Shown: positions 15,911 to 25,428 of the stretch, one piece after another | Layout: each line of letters starts with the position of its first letter | Numbering within the stretch: position 1 is the stretch's first letter | From: Streptosporangium nondiastaticum | GTDB lineage: Bacteria; Actinomycetota; Actinomycetes; Streptomycetales; Streptomycetaceae | DNA length: 33,554 nt | Assembly: GCF_003011965.1 (NCBI RefSeq) | Contig: NZ_PXWG01000069.1 | Location: 1 to 33,554 of the forward strand | Reading direction: 5' to 3' | Made by a program: the position numbers and the translations under genes | The notes under the pieces: generated by a model | Database searches by the model: none | What the model was told of the DNA's origin: nothing | The model's input: the letters and a program-made list of their open reading frames with translations, nothing else

Positions 15911-17233
15911 GTGCGTGAATACCTGCTGACGCTGTGCGTCACCGCGGCAGTCACCTATCTGCTGACGGGACCGGTGCGGAAGTTCGCGATCGTGGCCGGC
16001 GCGATGCCGGAGATCCGCGCCCGCGACGTGCACCGGGAGCCGACGCCGCGGCTGGGCGGGATCGCGATGTTCGGCGGGCTCTGCGCGGGGCTGCTGGTGG
16101 CGGCCCACCTGTCCAACCTGGGCAAGGTCTTCGAGCTGCACAGCGAGCCGCGGGCGCTCCTCTCGGGCGCCGGGCTGATCTGGATCCTCGGCGTGCTGGA
16201 CGACAAGTGGGGCGTGGACGCCCTGGTCAAGCTGGGCGGCCAGATGATCGCCGCCGGTGTGATGGTGCTCCAGGGGCTGACGATCCTGTGGATCCCCGTG
16301 CCCGGCGTGGGCACGGTCAGCCTCACCCCGATGCAGGGCACGCTGCTCACCGTCGCGCTCGTCGTCATCACCATCAACGCGGTCAATTTCGTCGACGGCC
16401 TGGACGGCCTGGCCTCCGGGATGGTGTGCATCGCCGCCGCCGCGTTCTTCCTCTACGCGTACCGGCTCTGGTTCGGGCACAACGTGGAGGCGGCCGCTCC
16501 GGCGACGCTGTTCGCCGCGATCCTGATGGGCATGTGCCTGGGATTCCTCCCGCACAACATGCATCCTGCACGGATCTTTATGGGTGATTCCGGCTCCATG
16601 CTCATCGGCCTGGTGCTGGCCGCGGGCGCCATTTCCATCACCGGCCAGGTCGACCCCGATGTGCTCAACGCGTTCACGGGCGGTTCGGAGCGCGCGATCG
16701 TGCACGCCACGGTGCCGGTCTACATCCCGCTGCTGCTGCCCCTGACGGTGATCGCGGTGCCGGTCGCCGACCTGCTGCTTGCCATCGTGCGGCGCACCTG
16801 GAACGGCCAGTCGCCGTTCGCCGCGGACCGCGGCCACCTGCACCACCGGCTGCTGGAGATCGGGCACTCGCACAGCCGTGCGGTGCTGATCATGTACTTC
16901 TGGTCGGGGCTCATCGCCTTCGGCACGGTCGCCTACTCCGTGCACTCGGCGAGCACCTGGATCCTGCTGCTGATCGTCGCGCTGAGCGCGGCCGGCCTCG
17001 TCCTCCTGCTGCTGCCGCGCTTCAAGCCGCGCGCCCCGCGCTGGGCCGAGGCGTTCGTCCCGCCCCGCTACCGCCGCCGCAAGGTCGTGGCCGCGCAGCC
17101 GGCCGCGGCGGCGACGGCCGCGGAGCCGGAGGGGGAGCCCGGAGAGCAGCGCGAGCCCGTGCCCGCGGGCGTCCATGGCGCCACCGCCATCGGGGACCGC
17201 TCGCGTTTCAGCAGGATCACCAGTAACAGCTGA
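15911..17233 (+). CDS. wecA: Polyprenyl-phosphate GlcNAc-1-phosphate transferase, WecA/MraY family
   Basis: Integral membrane enzyme moving a sugar-1-phosphate (probably GlcNAc-1-P) from UDP-sugar to a polyprenyl phosphate, the first step of wall-glycan or teichoic-acid linkage-unit synthesis. The 440-residue protein has about eleven hydrophobic segments and the family motifs: LDDKWG with D97 and D98, INAVNFVDGLDGLASG (N156, N159, D162, D165), FMGDSGSM, and the substrate-selecting GHLHHRLLEIGHS, which favours WecA/TagO over MraY. A basic, Ala/Glu-rich cytoplasmic tail of about 80 residues follows the last helix. The start is GTG at 15911 after a GGGG-rich site. The gap of 111 bp from glyA suggests its own promoter, but none is clear. 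The LCP gene upstream may act on the products. Confidence 0.9.
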   Translation: MREYLLTLCVTAAVTYLLTGPVRKFAIVAGAMPEIRARDVHREPTPRLGGIAMFGGLCAGLLVAAHLSNLGKVFELHSEPRALLSGAGLIWILGVLDDKWGVDALVKLGGQMIAAGVMVLQGLTILWIPVPGVGTVSLTPMQGTLLTVALVVITINAVNFVDGLDGLASGMVCIAAAAFFLYAYRLWFGHNVEAAAPATLFAAILMGMCLGFLPHNMHPARIFMGDSGSMLIGLVLAAGAISITGQVDPDVLNAFTGGSERAIVHATVPVYIPLLLPLTVIAVPVADLLLAIVRRTWNGQSPFAADRGHLHHRLLEIGHSHSRAVLIMYFWSGLIAFGTVAYSVHSASTWILLLIVALSAAGLVLLLLPRFKPRAPRWAEAFVPPRYRRRKVVAAQPAAAATAAEPEGEPGEQREPVPAGVHGATAIGDRSRFSRITSNS

Positions 17234-17301
17234 GATCCGGGTGTCCCTATCAGACAACCGGGGGCTCGTCAGCGCCTTGACCAGCGACGTGACCCTTGCG
17301 T

Positions 17302-17361
17302 GTGACGTCCGGCACACGATGTAGGTAAAGACCTCATCAAATAGTTTGTGATACCGTTCAC
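17302..17361 (+). promoter_or_regulatory. Two Crp-like boxes upstream of the atp operon
   Basis: GTGACGTCCGGCAC at 17302-17315 exactly fits the reported Streptomyces Crp pattern GTG-N6-GNCAC, within a longer dyad CGTGTG-N8-CACACG. GTGATACCGTTCAC at 17348-17361 is one base off that pattern and also reads TGTGA-N6-TCACG. The box centres are 46 bp apart, and both lie in the 255-bp gap before atpI. I cannot place a clear -35/-10 pair; TAGGTA at 17322-17327 and TAGAGC at 17374-17379 are candidate -10 elements. Confidence 0.45.
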
Positions 17362-17488
17362 GAAACCCGGTGCTAGAGCCGATGGACCGTAGTGCGGCGG
17401 TCCTTCGTCGTAAGCCGTGAGCATTTCCGGGGATACGCTCGTCCACGACGAATCGTTGCTTCCGACCTCATCGCCGGAGAAACCCTTC

Positions 17489-17926
17489 ATGCAGTCCAAC
17501 GACGCCCGAACACTCCTGCAGTGCGCCGTCCCGACCGCCGTGGCAGGCGTCATCGCCGCCGTGCTCGGCGGCGTGCTCGCCGGCGGCAAGGGTGCCCTCG
17601 GCGCCGTCGTCGGCACCCTCGTGGCGGGCGGCGTCATGGCCATGGGCCTCTTCGTTCTCCAGCGCACGGCCAAGTCCTTCCCGCACCTGTTCCAGGCCAT
17701 GGGTCTGGTGCTCTATGTGACGCAGTTCCTGATCGCCGCGGTCGTTCTCGCGGTCTTCCGGGACACGTCGCTGTTCAACACCCGGGCGTTCGCCTTCGCG
17801 CTGCTCGCTGCGGTCCTCGTGTGGACCGCCGCGCAGACCCGGGCGTATCTGAAGGCCAAGATCCTTTACGTCGATCCGGAATCCGCCGAGGCGAAGAAGT
17901 CCGCGCCCGCCGGGTCTCCGACGTGA
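17489..17926 (+). CDS. atpI: ATP synthase protein I
   Basis: First gene of the atp operon. The 145-residue protein is small and hydrophobic, with four membrane helices visible at about 13-34, 38-56, 68-90 and 95-115. AtpI proteins help assemble the c-ring and may carry Mg2+ or Ca2+. The ATG at 17489 is preceded by GGAG nine bases upstream and gives a protein like its relatives. The frame is open back to a GTG at 17417, which would add 24 polar residues with little ribosome binding signal. A 258-bp gap separates it from atpB, longer than the rest of the operon. Confidence 0.85.
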   Translation: MQSNDARTLLQCAVPTAVAGVIAAVLGGVLAGGKGALGAVVGTLVAGGVMAMGLFVLQRTAKSFPHLFQAMGLVLYVTQFLIAAVVLAVFRDTSLFNTRAFAFALLAAVLVWTAAQTRAYLKAKILYVDPESAEAKKSAPAGSPT

Positions 17927-18184
17927 CCGGTAGGGCCGCGATAAAGGTGCCGGCGCTCACCTGCTATCGTCCGGTGCCATCTGAGGCACAGTGGGCGCAG
18001 GCAGCTGAACACCCGAGTTTTCCGGGACGGAATCGGCAGTCCATGCAGCTGATGCCCGCGACCGGCCCCGCGCCGATCACCCGCCCCCCCATCCGCAAGA
18101 CCAGTCCAGTGCCGTTCCGCGGCTTCGAGCCGTGCCGACACAACGAGGTTGCCGTACCTATGCGCCACGCTGAAGGAGCTCGCG
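17927..18184 (+). other. atpI-atpB intercistronic region
   Basis: This 258-bp stretch has no established gene. It holds a small dyad GTGCC-N6-GGCAC at 17974-17989 and a -10-like TATCGT just upstream, so a second promoter for atpB is possible. A 50-codon frame from an ATG at 18042 runs into atpB and ends at 18195, but its ribosome binding site is poor. Confidence 0.3.
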
Positions 18185-18994
18185 GTGAGTGCTAACGAGA
18201 TGCTCGCCTTCGAGACCAATTGCCACATCTTCGATGGGTGCGGCTTCCCGGCCCCAGGCCTCAACTCCTTCCTGTTCGAGCCGCTCTTCACCGTCGGTGG
18301 GATCGAGTTCAACAAGCCCATGCTGCTGGCCGTGCTGACCACGGTCATCGTCATCGGCTTCTTCTGGGCGGCGTTCGGCCGGGCCAAGGTGGTCCCCGGC
18401 AAGCTGCAGATGGTCGGTGAGGCGGGCTACGACTTCGTGCGCCGCGGCATCGTCTACGACTCGCTCGGCAAGAAGGAGGGCGAGAAGTACGTCCCCTTCA
18501 TGGTCTCGCTGTTCTTCTTCGTCTGGATCATGAACCTCTGGTCGATCATTCCGGTCGCCCAGTTCCCGGTGACGTCGATCATCGCCTTCCCGGCGGCGCT
18601 CGCCCTGATCGTCTACGTCCTGTGGATGTACCTGACGTTCAAGAAGCACGGTTTCGTCGGCGGCCTCAAGAACATCACCGGCTACGACAAGTCGCTGGGC
18701 CCGATCCTCCCCCTCGCGGTGGTCCTCGAGTTCTTCTCGAACGTGATCATCCGCCCCTTCACCCACGCGGTGCGGCTCTTCGCCAACATGTTCGCCGGCC
18801 ACCTGCTGATCCTGATGTTCACCATCGCCAGCTGGTACCTGCTGAACGGGATCGGGATCGCCTACGCCGGTGTGTCCTTCGTGATGACCGTCGTGATGAC
18901 CGCCTTCGAGCTCTTCATCCAGGCCGTCCAGGCGTACGTCTTCGTGCTGCTGGCCACCAACTACGTCCAGGGCGCGCTCGCAGAGCACCACTGA
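18185..18994 (+). CDS. atpB: F1Fo ATP synthase subunit a
   Basis: Membrane subunit forming the two proton half-channels against the c-ring. The 269-residue protein has five to six hydrophobic helices and the essential arginine R197 in VRLFANMFAGH, with conserved polar residues in the C-terminal FELFIQAVQAYVF helix. The GTG at 18185 is chosen over an in-frame ATG at 18149 because AAGGAG at 18173-18178 lies six bases before it, and because relatives begin shortly before the FETNCHIFDGCG segment. atpE follows after 76 bp. Confidence 0.95.
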   Translation: MSANEMLAFETNCHIFDGCGFPAPGLNSFLFEPLFTVGGIEFNKPMLLAVLTTVIVIGFFWAAFGRAKVVPGKLQMVGEAGYDFVRRGIVYDSLGKKEGEKYVPFMVSLFFFVWIMNLWSIIPVAQFPVTSIIAFPAALALIVYVLWMYLTFKKHGFVGGLKNITGYDKSLGPILPLAVVLEFFSNVIIRPFTHAVRLFANMFAGHLLILMFTIASWYLLNGIGIAYAGVSFVMTVVMTAFELFIQAVQAYVFVLLATNYVQGALAEHH

Positions 18995-19070
18995 GCACCC
19001 CCGCTCCCCAGACCAACAGTCGTCCGGTGGCCAACCCCCACCGGTCCGTGAAAGAGAAGGAAGAACGAGC

Positions 19071-19322
19071 ATGTCTGCTGCTCTCCAGACCATCGCCGCT
19101 GGTGTCGAGATCAAGGGCAACCTGGGCTCGATCGGCTACGGCCTGGCCGCGATCGGCCCCGGCGTCGGCGTCGGCATCGTCTTCGGTAACGGCACCCAGG
19201 CCCTGGCCCGCCAGCCCGAGGCCGCCGGCCTGATCCGCGCCAACCAGATCCTCGGCTTCGCCTTCTGTGAGGCGCTCGCCCTGATCGGTCTGGTCATGCC
19301 GTTCGTCTACCCGTCCGCCTGA
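19071..19322 (+). CDS. atpE: F1Fo ATP synthase subunit c
   Basis: Proteolipid of the rotating c-ring. The 83-residue hairpin has two membrane helices joined by the polar loop ARQPE (46-50), which contacts gamma and epsilon. The proton-binding carboxylate is E67 in FCEALALIG. The surroundings carry no Na+-binding Gln/Ser signature, so proton coupling is expected. The N-terminal extension before the first helix is typical for actinobacteria. GAAGGAAG lies 7 bases upstream of the ATG. Confidence 0.97.
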   Translation: MSAALQTIAAGVEIKGNLGSIGYGLAAIGPGVGVGIVFGNGTQALARQPEAAGLIRANQILGFAFCEALALIGLVMPFVYPSA

Positions 19323-19363
19323 TCACAGCCTGACGACCACTGTTTTCGACGGAAGGCATTGAT

Positions 19364-19933
19364 GTGAATCCCCTGGCAGTCCTGGCGAGCGAGGGGGAGC
19401 TGGAGAACCCGCTCCTGCCCCCGCTCCCAGAGCTCGTCATCGGCCTGATCGCCTTCGCCATCGTCTTCATCTTCCTCGGCAAGAAGCTCCTCCCGAAGAT
19501 CAACCAGACTCTGGACGAGCGCCGCGAGGCCATCGAAGGCGGCATGGAGAAGGCCGAGGCCGCCCAGGCCGAGGCGCAGCAGGTGCTCGAGGACTACCGG
19601 GCACAGCTCGCCGACGCCCGCCATGAGGCCGCCCGCATGCGCCAGGAGGCGCAGGAGCAGGGTGCGTCGATGATCGCAGAGATGCGGTCCGAGGGTGAGC
19701 GTCAGCGCGAGGAGATCATCGCTGCCGGCCACGCCCAGATCGAGGCCGACCGCAAGGCCGCTTCGGCCTCGCTCCGCCAGGACGTGGGCAAGCTCGCCGG
19801 CGACCTGGCCGGCCGGATCGTCGGCGAGTCCCTCGCCGACGCGGCCCGGCAGAGCCGGACCATCGACCGCTTCCTCGACGACCTCGAGGCCAAGGCGGCG
19901 GCCGGTGCGACGAAGGCAGAGGCGAACCGATGA
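19364..19933 (+). CDS. atpF: F1Fo ATP synthase subunit b
   Basis: Peripheral stalk subunit. The 189-residue protein has one N-terminal membrane helix (about 22-41, ELVIGLIAFAIVFIFLGKKL) and a long, charged, Ala/Glu/Arg-rich coiled-coil that reaches the top of F1. GTG is used at 19364, with GGAAGG seven bases upstream; an ATG at 19362 is out of frame. Its stop overlaps the atpH start (ATGA), so b and delta are translationally coupled. They are separate genes here, unlike the fused b-delta of mycobacteria. Confidence 0.95.
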   Translation: MNPLAVLASEGELENPLLPPLPELVIGLIAFAIVFIFLGKKLLPKINQTLDERREAIEGGMEKAEAAQAEAQQVLEDYRAQLADARHEAARMRQEAQEQGASMIAEMRSEGERQREEIIAAGHAQIEADRKAASASLRQDVGKLAGDLAGRIVGESLADAARQSRTIDRFLDDLEAKAAAGATKAEANR

Positions 19934-20745
19934 GCGGAGCGAGCCGGGAGGCGCTGGCCTCCGCACGTGAGCGCCTCGACGCGCTGGCGGACAACACGTC
20001 CGTGGACGCGGCGAAGCTCGCCGAGGACCTTGCCGCGGTCACCGCGCTGCTGGACCGCGAGGTCTCGCTGCGCCGGGTCCTGACCGACCCGGCGCAGGCC
20101 GGCGAGGCGAAGTCCCAGCTGGCCCAGCGGCTGCTCGGCGGCCAGGTGGGCGGCGAGTGCGCCGACCTGGTCTCCGGGATGGTCCGCTCCCGCTGGTCGC
20201 GCTCGCGCGACCTGGTGGACGCCACCGAGGAGCTGGCCTCCGGCGCCGAGTTCATCGCCGCCGAGCGCGCCGGTGTCCTGGACGACGTCGAGGACGAGCT
20301 GTTCCGCTTCGGCCGGATCGTCGCCTCCAGCTCCGAGCTGCGGGCCGCGCTGACGGACAAGGTCGCGAACCGCTCGGCCAAGGCCGCGCTGGTGCGCGAG
20401 CTGCTGGGGGGCCGGGCCAACCCGGTCACCGAGCGACTCGTCGTCCGTCTTGTGGCGCAGCCGCGGGGCCGTAGCCTGGAGGCGGGGCTGAACGCCCTCT
20501 CCAAGCTGGCCGCGGATCGCCGGGACCGTGTGGTCGCGGTGGTCACGTCCGCGGTGCCGATGAGCGACGTCCAGAAGCAGCGGCTCGGCGACGCGCTCGC
20601 CAAGCTGTACGGGCGCCGTGTCCACCTGAACCTGGACATCGACCCCGAGATCCTCGGCGGTGTGCAGGTGCGGATCGGCGACGAGGTCATCAACGGCAGC
20701 ATCGCGGACCGTCTCGCGGAGGCGGACCGGCGGATGGCCGGCTGA
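19930..20745 (+). CDS. atpH: F1Fo ATP synthase subunit delta
   Basis: Joins the peripheral stalk to the top of the alpha/beta hexamer. The 271-residue product is much longer than the roughly 180 residues of E. coli delta, which is usual for actinobacteria. The C-terminal half carries the OSCP-like region ending in DIDPEILGGVQVRIGDEVINGS. The N-terminal half is helical (ALASARERLDALADN). The ATG overlaps atpF by four bases. A 137-bp gap with a structured element separates it from atpA. Confidence 0.94.
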   Translation: MSGASREALASARERLDALADNTSVDAAKLAEDLAAVTALLDREVSLRRVLTDPAQAGEAKSQLAQRLLGGQVGGECADLVSGMVRSRWSRSRDLVDATEELASGAEFIAAERAGVLDDVEDELFRFGRIVASSSELRAALTDKVANRSAKAALVRELLGGRANPVTERLVVRLVAQPRGRSLEAGLNALSKLAADRRDRVVAVVTSAVPMSDVQKQRLGDALAKLYGRRVHLNLDIDPEILGGVQVRIGDEVINGSIADRLAEADRRMAG

Positions 20746-20797
20746 CAGCCACCAACTCAAGAGCATGACTGACGGCCCGAGTTGGGCCGACGGTGTC

Positions 20798-20841
20798 CTC
20801 CGGGGGCCAGCAGCGAAAGCTGCGGGAACCGGCCTCCGGAG
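20798..20841 (+). other. Structured RNA element before atpA
   Basis: An 11-bp outer stem (20798-20808 with 20831-20841, one G-U pair) encloses an inner 5-bp hairpin GCAGC-GAAA-GCTGC (20810-20823) capped by a GNRA tetraloop, plus an unpaired GGGAACC. It ends 41 bases before the atpA start codon. It could be an intercistronic stabilising structure, a processing site or a small regulatory RNA domain; I recognise no named family. Confidence 0.5.
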
Positions 20842-20882
20842 AAGAAATACTTCGGGCCCAACAAGGAGAGCAGGGAACCCAG

Positions 20883-22457
20883 ATGGCGGAGCTCACGATC
20901 CGGCCGGAGGAGATCCGGGACGCGCTGGAGAACTTTGTCCAGGCGTACAAGCCGGACGCGGCCTCGCGCGAGGAGGTCGGTACGGTCAGCGTTGCCGGCG
21001 ACGGCATCGCTAAGGTCGAGGGCCTTCCCTCGGCCATGGCGAACGAGCTGCTGCGGTTCGAGGACGGAACCCTCGGTCTCGCCCTCAACCTCGAGGAGCG
21101 CGAGATCGGTGCGGTCGTCCTCGGCGAGTTCAGCGGCATCGAGGAGGGCCAGCCGGTGCAGCGCACCGGTGAGGTGCTCTCCGTCGCGGTGGGCGAGGGC
21201 TACCTCGGCCGCGTCGTCGACCCGCTGGGCAACCCGATCGACGGCCTCGGCGAGATCACCGGCATCGAGGGCCGCCGCGCCCTCGAGCTGCAGGCCCCCA
21301 CGGTCATGCAGCGCAAGTCGGTCCACGAGCCGATGGAGACGGGCTACAAGGCCGTCGACGCGATGACCCCGGTCGGCCGCGGTCAGCGTCAGCTGATCAT
21401 CGGTGACCGCCAGACCGGCAAGACCGCGCTGGCCGTCGACACGATCATCAACCAGCGCGACAACTGGCGCACCGGCGACCCGAAGAAGCAGGTCCGCTGC
21501 ATCTACGTCGCCATCGGCCAGAAGGGCTCGACCATCGCCTCCGTGCGCGCCGCGCTGGAGGAGGCCGGTGCGCTGGAGTACACGACGATCGTCGCGGCCC
21601 CCGCGTCCGACCCGGCGGGCTTCAAGTTCCTCGCCCCCTACACCGGCTCGGCCATCGGTCAGCACTGGATGTACCAGGGCAAGCACGTCCTGATCGTCTT
21701 CGACGACCTGTCGAAGCAGGCCGACGCCTACCGCGCCGTGTCGCTGCTGCTGCGCCGCCCGCCGGGCCGTGAGGCCTACCCGGGTGACGTCTTCTACCTG
21801 CACTCGCGTCTGCTGGAGCGCTGCGCCAAGCTCTCCGACGAGATGGGCGCCGGTTCCATGACCGGTCTGCCGATCGTCGAGACCAAGGCCAACGACGTCT
21901 CGGCGTTCATCCCGACCAACGTCATCTCCATCACCGACGGCCAGTGCTTCCTGGAGTCCGACCTGTTCAACGCCGGCCAGCGCCCGGCCCTGAACGTCGG
22001 CATCTCGGTCTCGCGTGTCGGTGGCTCCGCCCAGCACAAGGCCATGAAGCAGGTCTCCGGCCGGCTTCGCGTGGACCTCGCCCAGTTCCGTGAGCTGGAG
22101 GCGTTCGCCGCCTTCGGTTCCGACCTGGACGCGGCCTCGAAGGCCTCGCTGGAGCGCGGCAAGCGCATGGTCGAGCTGCTGAAGCAGGCCCAGTACGCCC
22201 CGTACTCCACCGAGGACCAGGTCGTCTCCATCTGGGCCGGCACCACCGGCAAGATGGACGAGGTCCCGGTCGAGGACATCCGCCGCTTCGAGCGCGAGCT
22301 GCTGGACTTCCTGCACCGCGAGCACAAGGGCCTCATGACCTCCATCCGTGAGGGCGGCAAGATGTCCGACGACACGCTGCAGGCCGTGGGCGACGCGATC
22401 GCTTCCTTCAAGCAGCAGTTCGAGACCGCGGACGGCAAGCTGCTGGGCGAGGGCTGA
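20883..22457 (+). CDS. atpA: F1Fo ATP synthase subunit alpha
   Basis: Non-catalytic nucleotide-binding subunit of F1. The 524-residue protein has the N-terminal beta-barrel, Walker A GDRQTGKT at 174-181, and the alpha signature region PGREAYPGDVFYLHSRLLER, which includes the arginine finger. The start is the ATG at 20883 (MAELTIRPEEIRD), with AGGGA six bases upstream. The longer in-frame GTG at 20793 would add 30 residues translated from the structured leader and is rejected. Only two bases separate its stop from atpG. Confidence 0.97.
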   Translation: MAELTIRPEEIRDALENFVQAYKPDAASREEVGTVSVAGDGIAKVEGLPSAMANELLRFEDGTLGLALNLEEREIGAVVLGEFSGIEEGQPVQRTGEVLSVAVGEGYLGRVVDPLGNPIDGLGEITGIEGRRALELQAPTVMQRKSVHEPMETGYKAVDAMTPVGRGQRQLIIGDRQTGKTALAVDTIINQRDNWRTGDPKKQVRCIYVAIGQKGSTIASVRAALEEAGALEYTTIVAAPASDPAGFKFLAPYTGSAIGQHWMYQGKHVLIVFDDLSKQADAYRAVSLLLRRPPGREAYPGDVFYLHSRLLERCAKLSDEMGAGSMTGLPIVETKANDVSAFIPTNVISITDGQCFLESDLFNAGQRPALNVGISVSRVGGSAQHKAMKQVSGRLRVDLAQFRELEAFAAFGSDLDAASKASLERGKRMVELLKQAQYAPYSTEDQVVSIWAGTTGKMDEVPVEDIRRFERELLDFLHREHKGLMTSIREGGKMSDDTLQAVGDAIASFKQQFETADGKLLGEG

Positions 22458-22459
22458 GC

Positions 22460-23382
22460 ATGGGTGCCCAGCTCCGGGTCTACAAGCGACGGATCAAGTC
22501 CGTCACTGCGACCAAGAAGATCACCAAGGCGATGGAGATGATCGCCGCCTCGCGCATCGTCAAGGCGCAGCGCCAGGTGGCCGCATCGACTCCGTACGCC
22601 AGTGAGCTCACCCGGGCAGTGACCGCGGTTGCCACCGGGTCCACCACCAAGCACGCCCTGACCACCGAGGCGGAGAACCCGGTCCGGGCCGCGGTGCTGC
22701 TCGTCACGAGCGACCGCGGTCTGGCCGGCGGCTACTCCTCGAACGCCATCAAGGCGGCGGAGGCGCTCACCGAGCGCCTCCGGGCCGAGGGCAAGGACGT
22801 CGTCACGTACATCGTCGGCCGCAAGGGCGTCGCGTACTACGGCTTCCGTGAGCGCCCGGTGGCGGAGTCCTGGACCGGCTTCACCGACAGCCCGGCCTAC
22901 GCCGATGCCAAGCGCATCGCGGGTCCGCTGATCGAGGCCGTTCAGCGGGACACGGCCGAGGGCGGCGTGGACGAGCTGCACATCGTCTTCACCGAGTTCG
23001 CCTCGATGATGACGCAGACGCCGGTCGACAACCGCCTGCTGCCGCTGAGCCTGGAGAAGGCCCCGGTGGAGCAGGAGGCCGGCGCACCGGGCCGGATCAT
23101 GCCGCTGTTCGACTTCGAGCCGTCGGCCGAAGGGGTCCTCGACGCACTGCTGCCGCGGTACGTGGAGTCCCGGATCTACAACGCGCTGCTGCAGGCGGCG
23201 GCTTCCGAGCACGCGGCCCGCCGCCGTGCGATGAAGTCCGCGACCGACAACGCAGAAGAGCTCATCAAGTCGCTCTCGCGGCTTGCCAATGCGGCCCGAC
23301 AGGCCGAAATCACCCAGGAAATCAGCGAGATCGTCGGTGGCGCCAGCGCCCTGGCCGACGCGACCGCGGGGAGTGACAACTA

Positions 23383-23383
<1 letters not shown>
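22460..23383 (+). CDS. atpG: F1Fo ATP synthase subunit gamma
   Basis: Central rotor shaft of F1. The 307-residue protein has the conserved N-terminal helix (LRVYKRRIKSVTATKKITKAM) that sits in the alpha/beta hexamer, a Rossmann-like middle (VTSDRGLAGGYSSNAIKAAE), and the C-terminal helix with ARRRAMKSATDNAEELI, the gamma signature. The ATG follows the atpA stop by two bases, and the TAA overlaps the atpD ATG by one base, so alpha, gamma and beta are tightly coupled. Confidence 0.97.
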
Positions 23384-24825
<1,442 letters not shown>

Positions 24826-24840
24826 GCCCCGTGGCTCCAA

Positions 24841-24875
24841 GCTGCCGGGGGCGGGGCGCTCCCGCCCCCGGCAGC
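24841..24875 (+). terminator. Perfect 15-bp hairpin between atpD and atpC
   Basis: 24841-24855 pairs fully with 24861-24875 around GCGCT, 15 bases after the atpD stop. It could stop part of the transcription before atpC or protect the 3' end of the upstream mRNA. TTGACC at 24891-24896 downstream resembles a -35 element, but no good -10 follows. Confidence 0.7.
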
Positions 24876-24939
24876 CACGTCCCCTATTCTTTGACCCAAC
24901 ACCTGTCGTGCCCGGCAGGTGAAGACCCGAGGAGCCACG

Positions 24940-25311
24940 TTGGCTGCTGAGCTGCACGTCGAGCTGGTCGCGGCGGACCGAAGCGTCTGGTCCGGCGAGG
25001 CCACTCTGGTCATCGCGCGTACCACATCGGGTGACATCGGCGTCATGCCCGGCCACCAGCCGCTGCTCGGTGTGCTGGAGTCCGGTCCGGTCACCATCCG
25101 GACCGCCGACGGCAATGTCGTCGCCGCGGTGCACGGCGGTTTCATCTCGTTCGCGGACGACAAGCTCTCGCTGCTCGCCGAGGTCGCGGAGCTCGCCGAC
25201 GAGATCGACGTCAAGCGTGCGGAGCGGGCGCTGGAGCGGGCCAAGTCGGCGGCGGACGCCGCCGCCGAGCGCCGCGCCGACGTCCGGCTGCGCGCGGTCG
25301 CGGGGCATTAG
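24940..25311 (+). CDS. atpC: F1Fo ATP synthase subunit epsilon
   Basis: Rotor-foot subunit that couples the c-ring to gamma and can inhibit ATP hydrolysis. The 123-residue protein has the N-terminal beta-sandwich (AELHVELVAADRSVWSGEA, then GDIGVMPGHQPLLGVL) and a C-terminal Ala/Glu/Arg helical pair. The TTG at 24940 is chosen because GAGGAG at 24929-24934 lies five bases upstream and relatives begin here. An in-frame GTG at 24919 would add seven residues without a good site. It is the last atp gene and is followed by a strong terminator. Confidence 0.93.
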   Translation: MAAELHVELVAADRSVWSGEATLVIARTTSGDIGVMPGHQPLLGVLESGPVTIRTADGNVVAAVHGGFISFADDKLSLLAEVAELADEIDVKRAERALERAKSAADAAAERRADVRLRAVAGH

Positions 25312-25333
25312 CCCACGGCCCGATGAGTTCGTC

Positions 25334-25383
25334 CCTCAGCCGCGGACCGCACTGGAACATTCCAGGGCGGTCCGCGGCTGAGG
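25334..25383 (+). terminator. Strong terminator of the atp operon
   Basis: A 17-bp perfect stem (25334-25350 with 25367-25383) continues, after one A-G mismatch, into a 5-bp stem CTGGA/TCCAG (25352-25356 with 25361-25365) capped by ACAT. It starts 22 bases after the atpC stop. Confidence 0.85.
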
Positions 25384-25428
25384 CAATACAAGCCCGTTGC
25401 TCTAGATGATGCGAGGAGGTCGGTGGAG

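Noticed and set aside
18042..18195. 50-codon frame overlapping the atpB start
   Set aside because: No good ribosome binding site, Pro/Arg-rich translation without family likeness, and atpB has its own strong site. It was left as a note in the intercistronic feature.
20793..20882. Upstream GTG start for atpA
   Set aside because: The added 30 residues would be translated from the structured hairpin region and do not resemble alpha subunits; the ATG at 20883 starts the conserved sequence.
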